DNA from: Streptomyces alanosinicus
GTDB taxonomy: Bacteria; Actinomycetota; Actinomycetes; Streptomycetales; Streptomycetaceae
Direction: 5' to 3'
NCBI RefSeq assembly: GCF_014650595.1
Contig: NZ_BMVG01000011.1
Span: 1-64,000, forward strand
Length of the DNA stretch: 64,000 bases
Shown here: piece after piece, positions 1-8,295 of the stretch
Layout of the letters: every line of letters starts with the position of its first letter
Numbering within the stretch: the stretch's first letter is position 1
Program-made: the position numbers and the translations under genes
The notes under the pieces: model-generated
What the model was told of the DNA's origin: nothing
The model's database searches: none
Seen by the model: the letters and a program-made list of their open reading frames with translations, nothing else

Positions 1-40
1 CACCCCCGAGCCCGGCCCACCCCTCACCTAGAGCCGCCTC

Positions 41-197
41 GGGCTGCACCAGGGGCGCGGGCAACTGCGCGCCGAGCCAGACCGCACCCGCACCCCTTCA
101 GGCGGAACCTTCAGCCCGGTCCCTCCCCCTCATGAAGACACCCGGGCTGCACCAGGGGCGCGCGGAACTGCGCGCCCAGCCGCAACGCACCCGCACC
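41..197. repeat. 54-bp imperfect direct repeat, two copies (intergenic)
   Basis: Two copies, at 41-94 and 144-197, start with the same 19 bases (gggctgcaccaggggcgcg) and end with cgcacccgcacc; about six positions differ. The core 'ggggcgcgg-aactgcgcg' looks like an intergenic repeat common in Streptomyces genomes, often near gene ends. It lies just downstream of gnd on its transcribed side. No gene is seen in 1-248. Confidence 0.75.
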
Positions 198-220
198 CGC
201 CGCCGACGCCCCCGCACCCC

Positions 221-266
221 CTTACGCGGAAGCCTCCGACTTACGCGCTTACGCGGAAACCTCCGA
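221..266 (-). repeat. 27-bp-period tandem duplication across the gnd stop codon
   Basis: The 19 bases at 248-266, which hold the last gnd codons and its stop, recur at 221-239 with one change. The period is 27 bp. On the minus strand both copies read Ser-Glu-(Val/Ala)-Ser-Ala-stop. It looks like a short tandem duplication of the gene's 3' end. Confidence 0.75.
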
Positions 267-1688
267 CCGGTCCCCGCCCCACAACGTGTGGAACGACCCC
301 TCCCGGTCCACCCGCCGATACGTGTGCGCCCCGAAGAAGTCCCGCTGCCCCTGCGTAAGCGCCGCAGGCAACCGCTCCGCCCGCAACGCGTCGTAGTACG
401 CCAGCGCCGCCGCGAACCCGGGCGTCGGCACACCCTGCCGCACCGCCGCGATCACCACCTCACGCCAGTCGTCCTGCGCCCCCGCGATCTCCCGCGCGAA
501 CGCCTCGTCCGACAGCAGGCTCGGCAGATCGGCGCGGGCGTCGTACGCCGCGCGGATACGGTCCAGGAACGCCGCCCGGATGATGCAGCCGCCCCGCCAG
601 ATCGAGGACACCGCGCCGAGGTCGATGTCCCAGCCGTACTCCTCGCTGCCCGCGGCGATCTCGTGGAAGCCCTGCGTGTACGACACGATCTTCGACGCGT
701 ACAGCGCCTGCTCCACCCGGTCGGCGAAGGCCGCCGCCTCCTCCTTGCCCAGCGGCACCGCCTTCGGCCCCGCCAGCCCCTGCGAGGCCTCGCGGAGCTT
801 CGCGTGGCCCGACAGCGAGCGCGCGAAGACCGCCTCGGCGATGCCGGACACGGGAACGCCCAGGTCGAGCGCGATCTGGACCGTCCAGCGGCCCGTGCCC
901 TTCTGCTCCGCCTGGTCCACCACCACATCCACGAACGGCTTGCCCGTCGCCGCGTCCACGTGCGACAGCACCTCCGCCGTGATCTCGATCAGGTACGAGT
1001 CGAGCCGGCCCGTGTTCCAGGTGCGGAAGATCTCCGCGATCTCGACGGGGGAGTATCCGGCGACATCGCGCAGCAGCTGGTAGGCCTCGCCGATCAGCTG
1101 CATGTCGGCGTACTCGATGCCGTTGTGCACCATCTTCACGAAGTGCCCGGCGCCGTCGGGGCCCACATGCGTCACACAGGGCGCGCCGTCCTTCGCCTTC
1201 GCGGAGATCTTCTCCAGCATCGGGCCGAGCGAGTCGTACGACTCCTTCGGGCCGCCCGGCATGATGCTCGGCCCGTGCAGCGCGCCCTCCTCGCCGCCGG
1301 AGACACCCATGCCGACGAAGTGGATGCCCTGCTCGCGCAGCGCCTTCTCCCGGCGCCGGGTGTCCGCGAAGTGCGCGTTGCCACCGTCGATGATCATGTC
1401 ACCGGGCTCCAGCAACGGTGCGAACTCCTCGATCACGGCGTCCGTCGGACCGCCCGCCTTCACCATGATCACCAGGCGGCGCGGACGCTCCAGGGCCGCC
1501 ACGAACTCCTCCGCGGTCTCGGCCGCGATGAAGTCGCCCTCGCTCCCGAACTCCTCCACCAGCGCCTTGGTCCGGGCCGCCGTACGGTTGTGCACGGCGA
1601 CCGTGTATCCGTTCCGGGCGAAGTTCCGGGCGAGATTGCGGCCCATGACCGCGAGCCCCGTGACACCGATCTGCGCTGAAGTGCTCAT
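249..1688 (-). CDS. gnd: 6-phosphogluconate dehydrogenase (decarboxylating)
   Basis: The 479-aa product oxidatively decarboxylates 6-phosphogluconate to ribulose 5-phosphate, making NAD(P)H in the oxidative pentose phosphate pathway in the cytosol. The N-terminal dinucleotide fold shows GLAVMGRNLARNFARNGY, followed by VHNRT. The substrate-site signature IIDGGNAHFADT is near residue 100, and GVSGGEEGALHGPSIMPGG, KMVHNGIEYADMQ and a C-terminal helical domain with WRGGCIIR follow. Length is normal for the dimeric long-chain family. The ATG has an AGGGAG Shine-Dalgarno site about 10 nt upstream. Streptomyces often carry two gnd genes, and this may be the second copy rather than the one near oriC. 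The 3' end carries the 27-bp duplication described separately. Confidence 0.96.
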   Translation of the reverse strand: MSTSAQIGVTGLAVMGRNLARNFARNGYTVAVHNRTAARTKALVEEFGSEGDFIAAETAEEFVAALERPRRLVIMVKAGGPTDAVIEEFAPLLEPGDMIIDGGNAHFADTRRREKALREQGIHFVGMGVSGGEEGALHGPSIMPGGPKESYDSLGPMLEKISAKAKDGAPCVTHVGPDGAGHFVKMVHNGIEYADMQLIGEAYQLLRDVAGYSPVEIAEIFRTWNTGRLDSYLIEITAEVLSHVDAATGKPFVDVVVDQAEQKGTGRWTVQIALDLGVPVSGIAEAVFARSLSGHAKLREASQGLAGPKAVPLGKEEAAAFADRVEQALYASKIVSYTQGFHEIAAGSEEYGWDIDLGAVSSIWRGGCIIRAAFLDRIRAAYDARADLPSLLSDEAFAREIAGAQDDWREVVIAAVRQGVPTPGFAAALAYYDALRAERLPAALTQGQRDFFGAHTYRRVDREGSFHTLWGGDRSEVSA

Positions 1689-1926
1689 ACCGCCTGCTCC
1701 CTAGCTGCCTCGTGACTACGGCTCCATCAGTACGGGCCCGTCAGGCCCGAGGACCCGTCGGCAAGCTCCCGCCTGCCCATCCTGACCTGCCGCCCTGGCG
1801 AGCGCACATCCGACCCGCCACGCATGGGTACGCAAGCACACCGCCCTCGGCCTCAGTCTCCGGCGATTCGGGCCAAGAACGGGCCGTTCCCGGCCACTTG
1901 GGCGCCGTGGCGGCTGGATTTCCGTC

Positions 1927-1956
1927 TTGTCATGGCCTGTTCGCGGCGCTTAGTTT
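1927..1956 (+). promoter_or_regulatory. Sigma-HrdB-like promoter of the M23 hydrolase gene
   Basis: TTGTCA (1927-1932), an 18-nt spacer and TAGTTT (1951-1956) lie about 35 nt before the ATG at 1992. The predicted leader is about 30 nt. I looked for a c-di-AMP (ydaO-type) riboswitch, common before such genes in Streptomyces, and did not see one. Confidence 0.5.
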
Positions 1957-1991
1957 TGCCCCTCCTGACGCTTGCCGAGGGGAAGTCGGAC

Positions 1992-3158
1992 ATGGCCGTA
2001 CGCGGTCGGCACCGCCGGTACCAGCCCAACAGGATCAACCGAGCCTCACTCACCGTCACGGCGAGCGGCGCCGGACTCGCGATCCCCCTGGTCGCCGCCG
2101 GTACGGCCGACGCGGCCGACGCCTCCGCCTGGAACAAGGTCGCCGCCTGCGAGTCCAGCGGCAACTGGAGCATCAACACCGGCAACGGCTACTACGGCGG
2201 GCTGCAGTTCACCCAGTCCACCTGGGAGGCCTACGGCGGCACCCGGTACGCGCCGCGCGCCGACCTCGCGACCAGGGACCAGCAGATCGCCGTCGCCGAG
2301 CAGGTCCTCGACGGGCAGGGCCCCGGCGCCTGGCCGGTGTGCTCGGTGCGCGCCGGACTCACCCGGGGCGACGCCGCCCCCGGCCGGCACGCGGGGAGCA
2401 CGCACACCGACAGTGCCGCGACCCGGCCCGTGACAGCCGGGAAGAAGAGTTCCGTACGGGACGTGAAGCCACAGACCACCCCCCAGTCCCGGGCCGGCCG
2501 GGCCGAGATGTACACCGTGGTGCACGGGGACACCCTGTCCGGGATCGCCGACGAGCACCACGTACACGGCGGCTGGCGCGGACTCTACGCAGGCAACCGC
2601 ACGACCATCGGCGCCGACCCCGACCTGATACTGCCGGGCCAGCGGCTCAGCCTGCACGGCATGGCCGCCACCCGGTCCCCCGACACCAAGTCCCCGAAGC
2701 GCAAGGCCCCTTCGGAGCACAAGGCCGCACCGCGGCGGACCACCGGCACCGGCCGCACGCTCGTCGCGCCGGTCGACGCGCCCATCGGCACCGGCTACCA
2801 CGCCGCGGGCTCGCACTGGTCGAAGGGCTACCACACCGGCGTCGACTTCCTCGTGCCGACCGGCACCTCCGTGCAGGCCGCCGAGGCCGGGCAGGTGGTG
2901 GCCGCGGGCTGGGGCGGCGCGTACGGCTACGAGGTGGTGATCCGGCACGCCGACGGCCGTTACACCCAGTACGGCCATCTGTCGGCCATCGCCGTGCGGA
3001 CCGGGCAGAGCGTCGGCACCGGCCAGCGCATCGGCCGTTCCGGCGCCACCGGAAACGTCACCGGCCCGCACCTGCACTTCGAGGTGCGGACCGGACCCGG
3101 CTTCGGCACGGACATCGACCCGCTCGCCTATCTGCGGGCCGGCGGCGTCAGGATCTGA
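1992..3158 (+). CDS. Secreted transglycosylase/LysM/M23 cell-wall hydrolase
   Basis: This 388-aa exported protein has three modules. After a signal peptide (residues ~1-44) comes a resuscitation-promoting-factor-like transglycosylase domain: WNKVAACESSGNW with catalytic Glu54, and GYYGGLQFTQSTW. A LysM domain follows (YTVVHGDTLSGIADEHH to LPGQRLSL, ~175-225). The C-terminal M23 endopeptidase domain has zinc ligands H281 and D285 (YHTGVD) and H360/H362 (HLHFE). It should cut glycan strands and peptide crossbridges in peptidoglycan. The ATG at 1992 was chosen over upstream starts because GAGGGGA precedes it and translation opens straight into the signal peptide. The 3' end overlaps the convergent DMT gene by 11 bp. 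Confidence 0.9.
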   Translation: MAVRGRHRRYQPNRINRASLTVTASGAGLAIPLVAAGTADAADASAWNKVAACESSGNWSINTGNGYYGGLQFTQSTWEAYGGTRYAPRADLATRDQQIAVAEQVLDGQGPGAWPVCSVRAGLTRGDAAPGRHAGSTHTDSAATRPVTAGKKSSVRDVKPQTTPQSRAGRAEMYTVVHGDTLSGIADEHHVHGGWRGLYAGNRTTIGADPDLILPGQRLSLHGMAATRSPDTKSPKRKAPSEHKAAPRRTTGTGRTLVAPVDAPIGTGYHAAGSHWSKGYHTGVDFLVPTGTSVQAAEAGQVVAAGWGGAYGYEVVIRHADGRYTQYGHLSAIAVRTGQSVGTGQRIGRSGATGNVTGPHLHFEVRTGPGFGTDIDPLAYLRAGGVRI

Positions 3159-4365
3159 CCCACGTACGGCGGTCGTCCAGGACCGGCAGCGGCACCTGGA
3201 CGCCCGCCGTCGACGCGGCGCACGACGCGGGGAGTTCCCGGCCGGCCGGCGGTTCACCACCGTCGCCGGCCTCCCCGCTGCCGCCCGGTGCCGTGGCGAG
3301 CAGGTCCCGCAGCCCGGGCTCGTCGAGCACACCGGCGGAGTCCGGCACACCGTCGCGGTCCAGCACACCGTCGCCGTCGGGCACACCGTCGGTCTCGGGC
3401 GACGCGGCCGGCGCGGCCCGCTCCGCCTCGTCCCGCGCCGCCGTCCGCTGCTGCGGCAGGCCCGGGAGCGACTCCGCCCCGGTGCCGGCCGGTGCGGCAT
3501 CGGGCCCGGCCGGGTCCGGGAGGGACGGCTCCCCGCCGCGCCCCATCCGCTCCGTCGTCAGCATGACCAGACCGCCCGCCGCCACCACCGCGCAGCACAG
3601 GGCGAGCACGGTGCCGGTGGTGCCGTAGCGGAACGTCTCGCCGAACATCAGGATGCCGACCGCCGCCGCCAGCACCGGATTGACCACGGTGAGCGTGGCC
3701 AGCGGGGCGGCGAGGCCGCCGCCCCGGTAAGCGGCCTGCGACAGCACCACACCGCCGGCCGCGAACAGGGCGACCGCGGCGAGCGAGGGAAGGTCGCCCA
3801 GGTCGATGCCGTGGGTCCAGTCCTCGGCGACGGTCTTGGTGAACACCGAGGACATGCCGAACGCTATGCCGGAGGCGGTGGCGAGCAGCACGCTGCGCAC
3901 CGCCGGGTGCCGGTGCGCGGCCAGGCCCGCGCACACGAGGCCCACGACCGCGCCGCCCGTGACCAGCGCGACCGCGATCCGCTGGGCCGTGTCGAGGGAG
4001 TGGGTGTCGGAGGAGCCGACCAGGGACAGCAGTCCGGCGAGGCCCACGGTGGCCATGACCGCGCCGCGCCAGGCGGTCGCCCCGGCGCGGCGGCCGACGA
4101 ACAGCGCCGCCATCGGCAGCGCGAAGACAATGGTCAGCGCGCCGAGCGGCTGGACCAGGCTCAGCGGACCGTAGGCGAGCGCCACCACATGCAGCACTCC
4201 GCCGAGGGCGTTGAGGGCCAGCGCCCCCCACCAGCTCGGCCGGCGCACCGGCAGGTACGCGCTGCCGGGGGAGGACACCGCCACCCGCTCCTGCACGATC
4301 GCGCCGGCCGCGTAGGCGAGGGCGGACACGAAGGACAGGACCACGGACAACGCGAGGGCGCTCAT
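3148..4365 (-). CDS. DMT-family (EamA-like) membrane transporter with acidic tail
   Basis: A 405-aa integral membrane protein with about nine to ten hydrophobic helices in residues 1-285, resembling drug/metabolite transporters; the substrate is unknown. Typical features are the N-terminal helix ALALSVVLSFVSALAYAAG, QPLGALTIVFALPMAALF and the late helices TVVNPVLAAAVGILMFGETF. The ATG at 4365 has GAGGAG upstream, so longer in-frame extensions are unlikely. Residues ~290-405 form a soluble Pro/Asp/Gly-rich tail with a degenerate hexamer repeat (D-G-V-P-D, D-G-V-L-D) near the middle, which is unusual for the family. Its stop overlaps the M23 gene tail to tail. Confidence 0.85.
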   Translation of the reverse strand: MSALALSVVLSFVSALAYAAGAIVQERVAVSSPGSAYLPVRRPSWWGALALNALGGVLHVVALAYGPLSLVQPLGALTIVFALPMAALFVGRRAGATAWRGAVMATVGLAGLLSLVGSSDTHSLDTAQRIAVALVTGGAVVGLVCAGLAAHRHPAVRSVLLATASGIAFGMSSVFTKTVAEDWTHGIDLGDLPSLAAVALFAAGGVVLSQAAYRGGGLAAPLATLTVVNPVLAAAVGILMFGETFRYGTTGTVLALCCAVVAAGGLVMLTTERMGRGGEPSLPDPAGPDAAPAGTGAESLPGLPQQRTAARDEAERAAPAASPETDGVPDGDGVLDRDGVPDSAGVLDEPGLRDLLATAPGGSGEAGDGGEPPAGRELPASCAASTAGVQVPLPVLDDRRTWVRS

Positions 4366-4591
4366 CCGCGTCTCCTCTGCGTGCCGAGGACTCTGGCCCG
4401 GCGCGGCGTACGGTCGGATTCCATGGCCAACACTCTGCCCGCCCGCGCCCTTTCCGTCGTCGTCCCTGAGCACGCCATGCGTCCTACTACCGATGGAGTA
4501 CACCGGCTGCGCGATCATCCTCGGGACGGGTGACGCGAGGTCGGACACCCCCGGTGCCGGCCGGCCAACGGGCCTGGTACGAGTACATGTC

Positions 4592-5353
4592 GTGGACCTC
4601 GACCCCGCTCTCGCCGCCCTCCGCCCGCTCGGCGGATTCTTCGTCCTGCGCACCTGTCCGGGCCCCGCCGGATCCGCCGGCGTGTCCGACCCCGGCCGGC
4701 CGCCGACACTCGCGCAGACCTACGAACGGGTGACACCGGACGCCTCCCCCGACGCCCTGGCGGTGCGGGTGGCCACGGTCGCGGACCGGCTGCGCACCGC
4801 CGAGCCGCGCGTCGCCGCCTCCCTCGCACAGCAGGGCCTGGCCGCCCGGCTGTGGTCGGCGGCCCTCGGCTGCGCCGTCCTGTACGACGCCGTGCCCGAC
4901 CTCGGCCCGCGCCTGCTGCGCTGGGACCCCCGCGCCGCCGCCCCCGACGACCTGTACCTGACCGAGCTGCACCCGCTGCCCGGCGACGCCGCCACCCTCG
5001 CCGCCACCGTGCTGCAGGGACATCTGCAACCCCTGGGAGACACCCTGAGCGCCCGCTTCGGCTGCGCGCCCGGACTGCTGTGGGGCAACGCCGCCTCCGC
5101 ACTCGCCGGAGCGGCCGGGCAACTGGACCGCTGGGCCCGCGTGCACGGCCGTACCGACGTGGCGGCGCGGGCCGGGGCCCTGACGGACGAACTCCTCGCC
5201 CACCCCCTGCTGCGCCCCACCGGCACCCGTGACGGCACCGCCTTCCGCCGCCGCAGCTGCTGCCTGTACTACCGGGTGCCCGGCGGCGGGGTCTGCGGCG
5301 ACTGCTGCTTCACCCGCCCGCCACGCTCTTCCCCGGGCGCCGCATCTGGGTGA
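4592..5353 (+). CDS. FhuF-like (2Fe-2S)-binding protein
   Basis: About 253 aa, opening M-DLDPALAALRPLGGFFVLR. The C-terminus has the cysteine cluster CCLYYRVPGGGVCGDCCF (C-C-x10-C-x2-C), matching the 2Fe-2S motif of FhuF-type ferric-siderophore reductases. By family it may reduce iron in imported siderophores at the cytoplasmic side. The middle (ARLWSAALGCAVLYDAVPDL, DDLYLTELHPLPGD) is typical of actinobacterial members. No siderophore genes are adjacent. The start is uncertain: I prefer GTG 4592, where similarity begins, over ATG 4493, which lacks a ribosome binding site and extends toward the divergent DMT gene. It ends 40 nt before glgA. Confidence 0.8.
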   Translation: MDLDPALAALRPLGGFFVLRTCPGPAGSAGVSDPGRPPTLAQTYERVTPDASPDALAVRVATVADRLRTAEPRVAASLAQQGLAARLWSAALGCAVLYDAVPDLGPRLLRWDPRAAAPDDLYLTELHPLPGDAATLAATVLQGHLQPLGDTLSARFGCAPGLLWGNAASALAGAAGQLDRWARVHGRTDVAARAGALTDELLAHPLLRPTGTRDGTAFRRRSCCLYYRVPGGGVCGDCCFTRPPRSSPGAASG

Positions 5354-5393
5354 CCATGAAGGGAACCTGCCGCCGGGACAAGGGGGTTGTCGG

Positions 5394-6554
5394 GTGCGAG
5401 TGGCACTGCTGACCCGGGAATACCCCCCGGACGTGTACGGCGGCGCGGGCGTCCATGTCGAGTTCCTCGCCCGCGAGCTGACCTCGCTGGTCGACCTGGA
5501 GGTGCACTGCTGGGGTGAGGGACGCGGTGTCGGAGTGGTGCGCCACCGCCCCTGGTCCGCGCTCGACGACGCCAACGACGCGCTGCGCACCTTCTCCGTG
5601 GACCTGTCCGTCGCCGCCGCCCTCCGGGGCCGCGAACTCGTCCACTCCCACACCTGGTACGCCAATCTCGCCGGTCACCTCGCCAAGCTGCTGCACGGCG
5701 TCCCGCACGTGGTCACCGCGCACTCGCTGGAGCCGCTGCGCCCCTGGAAGGCCGAGCAACTGGGCGGTGGATACGCCCTGTCGAGCTGGGCCGAACGCAC
5801 CGCCGTCGAGGCGGCCGACGCCGTGATCGCCGTGTCCGGCGCCATGCGCGAGGACATCCTCGCCTGCTATCCCGCGCTCGACCCGGCCGCCGTACACATC
5901 GTGCACAACGGCATCGACACCCGCCTCTACCGCCCCGACCACGGCACGGACGCCCTCACCCGGCACGGCATCGACCCGAGCCGCCCGTACGTCCTGTTCG
6001 TCGGCCGGATCACCCGCCAGAAGGGCGTGCCCCATCTGCTGCGCGCCGCACGCCGCATCGACCCCGGCGCCCAGGTCGTGCTCTGCGCGGGCGCGCCCGA
6101 CACCCCGGAGATCGACCGGGAGTTCCGGGAGCTGTACGAGGAGCTGAGCCGGGCCCGCGCGGGCGTGTTCTGGATCCCGCGGATGCTGCCGCGGCCGGAG
6201 GTCGTCCAACTCCTCACACACGCCGCCGTGTTGGTGTGCCCCTCGGTGTACGAACCGCTCGGCATCGTCAACCTGGAGGCGATGGCCTGCGGCACCCCGG
6301 TCGTGGCCTCGCGGGTCGGCGGCATCCCGGAGGTCGTGGACCACACACGCACCGGCCTCCTGGTCGCCCCGGACGACGACAGCGAGGTCTTCGAGGCGGG
6401 CCTCGCCGCCGCCCTGGACGCTGTACTCGGCGACCCCGCAGGGGCCCGGCGGATGGGGGAGGCCGGACGGGAGCGTGCGGTCGGCGAGTTCGGCTGGGAC
6501 GCGGTGGCCCGGCGCACGGCCGCGCTGTACGAGGAGATCCGCAAGCAGGCATAG
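5394..6554 (+). CDS. glgA: Actinobacterial glycogen synthase / maltose-1-phosphate synthase (GT4)
   Basis: A 386-aa GT-B glycosyltransferase. The N-terminus reads RVALLTREYPPDVYGGAGVH (donor loop); HSHTWYANLAGHLAKL, FVGRITRQKGVPHLL and the GT4 motif YEPLGIVNLEAMACGTPVVA (catalytic Glu) follow. In mycobacteria the orthologous protein (GlgM) transfers glucose from ADP-glucose to glucose-1-phosphate, making maltose-1-phosphate for the GlgE pathway. The older annotation is glycogen synthase, and sequence alone does not decide between them. The GTG start has AGGGGG upstream. glgC follows 51 nt downstream on the same strand and would supply ADP-glucose. Confidence 0.9.
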   Translation: MRVALLTREYPPDVYGGAGVHVEFLARELTSLVDLEVHCWGEGRGVGVVRHRPWSALDDANDALRTFSVDLSVAAALRGRELVHSHTWYANLAGHLAKLLHGVPHVVTAHSLEPLRPWKAEQLGGGYALSSWAERTAVEAADAVIAVSGAMREDILACYPALDPAAVHIVHNGIDTRLYRPDHGTDALTRHGIDPSRPYVLFVGRITRQKGVPHLLRAARRIDPGAQVVLCAGAPDTPEIDREFRELYEELSRARAGVFWIPRMLPRPEVVQLLTHAAVLVCPSVYEPLGIVNLEAMACGTPVVASRVGGIPEVVDHTRTGLLVAPDDDSEVFEAGLAAALDAVLGDPAGARRMGEAGRERAVGEFGWDAVARRTAALYEEIRKQA

Positions 6555-6605
6555 CCCCGTCCGCCCGGGGGCAGCCATCGTTCGACCAGGGTGAGGGGAG
6601 CGGCC

Positions 6606-7826
6606 ATGCGTCGTGGAGGACCTTCGGTGCTGGGGATCGTACTGGCGGGCGGGGAGGGCAAGCGCCTGATGCCGCTGACCGCGGACCGCGCCAAACCGGC
6701 CGTCACCTTCGGCGGCACCTACCGTCTCGTCGACTTCGTCCTGTCCAACCTCGTCAACGCCGACATCCTGCGCATCTGCGTACTGACCCAGTACAAGTCG
6801 CACTCGCTGGACCGGCACATCACCACCACCTGGCGGATGTCCAGCCTGCTCGGCAACTACGTCACACCGGTCCCGGCCCAGCAGCGGCTCGGCCCGCGCT
6901 GGTACCTGGGCAGCGCCGACGCGCTGCTGCAGTCCCTGAACCTGGTCCACGACGAACAGCCCGAGTACGTGGCCGTGTTCGGCGCCGACCACGTGTACCG
7001 CATGGATCCGCGGCAGATGCTCCGCCAGCACATCGAGGACGGCGCGGGTGTGACGGTGGCCGGCATCCGGGTGCCGCGCGCGCAGTCCGCGTCGTTCGGG
7101 GTGATCACCCCGGGCCCGGACGGGCACGGCGTGGAACGCTTCCTGGAGAAGCCCGCCGACCCTCCGGGTCTGCCGGACGACCCCGAGACCGTCTTCGCCT
7201 CGATGGGCAACTACATCTTCACCACCAAGACCCTCGTCGAGGCGCTGCACCGGGACGCCGAGGACGAGCAGTCGGTGCACGACATGGGCGGCTCGATCCT
7301 GCCCCAGCTCACCGCGCGCGGCGAGGCCCGGCTGTACGACTTCGGCGACAATCACGTGCCCGGCGAGACCACCCGTGACCAGGGCTACTGGCGGGACGTG
7401 GGCACCCTCGACGCCTACTACGAGGCACATATGGACCTGATCGCCGAGCGCCCCGCCTTCAACCTCTACAACCGCCAGTGGCCCATCTACACCCACTCGG
7501 GCCAGCTCTCCCCGGCGCGCTTCAGCGCGGGCGGCATCGCGGGCGAGTCCATCATCAGCGCGGGCTGCCTGATCCGCGGTCAGGTCACCCGGTCGGTGCT
7601 CTCCCCGGGCGCCCGGGTCGACCCGGGCGCGGTGGTCCAGGGCTCGGTCCTGCACGACAACGTGCGCATCGGCCGGGGCGCGGTGGTCCGCGGCGCCGTC
7701 CTGGACAAGAACGTGGAGGTCCCGCCCGGCGCGACCATCGGCGTCAACCCGGAACGGGATGCCGAGCTGTACACGGTCTCCAAGGGCGGTGTGATCGCGC
7801 TGGGCAAGGGGCAGCGGGTCTCCTAG
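6606..7826 (+). CDS. glgC: Glucose-1-phosphate adenylyltransferase
   Basis: This 406-aa enzyme makes ADP-glucose from ATP and glucose-1-phosphate, the committed step of glycogen or maltosyl-phosphate synthesis. The nucleotidyltransferase half shows LAGGEGKRLMPLT, AKPAVTFGG, GADHVYRMDP (catalytic Asp), FLEKP and YWRDVGTLDAYYEAHMDL. The C-terminal third is a left-handed beta-helix with hexad repeats (SVLSPGARVDPGAVVQGSVL and onward) used for regulation and oligomerisation. The start at ATG 6606 is backed by GTGAGGGGAG immediately upstream. Length matches bacterial GlgC. It is co-oriented with glgA and probably co-transcribed. Confidence 0.95.
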   Translation: MRRGGPSVLGIVLAGGEGKRLMPLTADRAKPAVTFGGTYRLVDFVLSNLVNADILRICVLTQYKSHSLDRHITTTWRMSSLLGNYVTPVPAQQRLGPRWYLGSADALLQSLNLVHDEQPEYVAVFGADHVYRMDPRQMLRQHIEDGAGVTVAGIRVPRAQSASFGVITPGPDGHGVERFLEKPADPPGLPDDPETVFASMGNYIFTTKTLVEALHRDAEDEQSVHDMGGSILPQLTARGEARLYDFGDNHVPGETTRDQGYWRDVGTLDAYYEAHMDLIAERPAFNLYNRQWPIYTHSGQLSPARFSAGGIAGESIISAGCLIRGQVTRSVLSPGARVDPGAVVQGSVLHDNVRIGRGAVVRGAVLDKNVEVPPGATIGVNPERDAELYTVSKGGVIALGKGQRVS

Positions 7827-7882
7827 GGCCGCTCCGGCGACCGGATAGGCCCGCTCCGGCGGCCGGGCGATAGGGTCCGCGG

Positions 7883-8167
7883 ATGCGATGTTGGATATGC
7901 GGGTCGGCCCGGCTCAGCCCCGTCGGTGAGCTGACCTCGGGGGAGCGGGCGTTCGAGCGGCTGCGGCTGAAGTTCCGCCGGCCGGGGTTCTTCAAGCCCC
8001 AGCCGGAGTTCGAGGCCTCGCGTGCGCGTGCCTGCCGCGACTGCGGGGCCCTGTTCCCCTTCCTCACGGAGTACGACCGGCGGGAACTCGACGCGGCGGC
8101 CGACGACCTGGCCGAGGCCGACGACGCGGCCCCTTACCACTACGGACCGTCCGACAGCACGGGCTGA
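7883..8167 (+). CDS. Small CxxC zinc-ribbon-like protein, function unknown
   Basis: A 94-aa protein with two cysteine pairs, CWIC at residues 3-6 and CRDC near residue 51, about 45 residues apart. That spacing suggests a zinc ribbon or rubredoxin-like knuckle. The middle is basic and aromatic (RLRLKFRRPGFFKPQPEF) and the C-terminal third is acidic and alanine-rich. No signal peptide or membrane segment is visible. It lies 56 nt after glgC, with a weak purine stretch before the ATG. I do not recognise the family; a nucleic-acid or protein-binding role is only a guess. Confidence 0.65.
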   Translation: MRCWICGSARLSPVGELTSGERAFERLRLKFRRPGFFKPQPEFEASRARACRDCGALFPFLTEYDRRELDAAADDLAEADDAAPYHYGPSDSTG

Positions 8168-8295
8168 CGGAGCGTCACCGATCGTGCTCCGGCGCGCGCG
8201 ACGCGTATGACGTGATAGCCGTACCTTGCCCGGATTTGGGTCGTTCGACCTTCAGGATGCAGACAACGATGTCGAACCTGCGGAGGTCATCCGAC

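Noticed and set aside
132..1679. 515-codon open frame on the plus strand opposite gnd
   Set aside because: Arg/His/Gln-rich translation typical of the antisense of high-GC genes; gnd on the minus strand is unambiguous.
1690..1990. Possible c-di-AMP riboswitch before the M23 hydrolase
   Set aside because: The conserved ydaO-type blocks are not visible, and the predicted promoter leaves only a ~30-nt leader.
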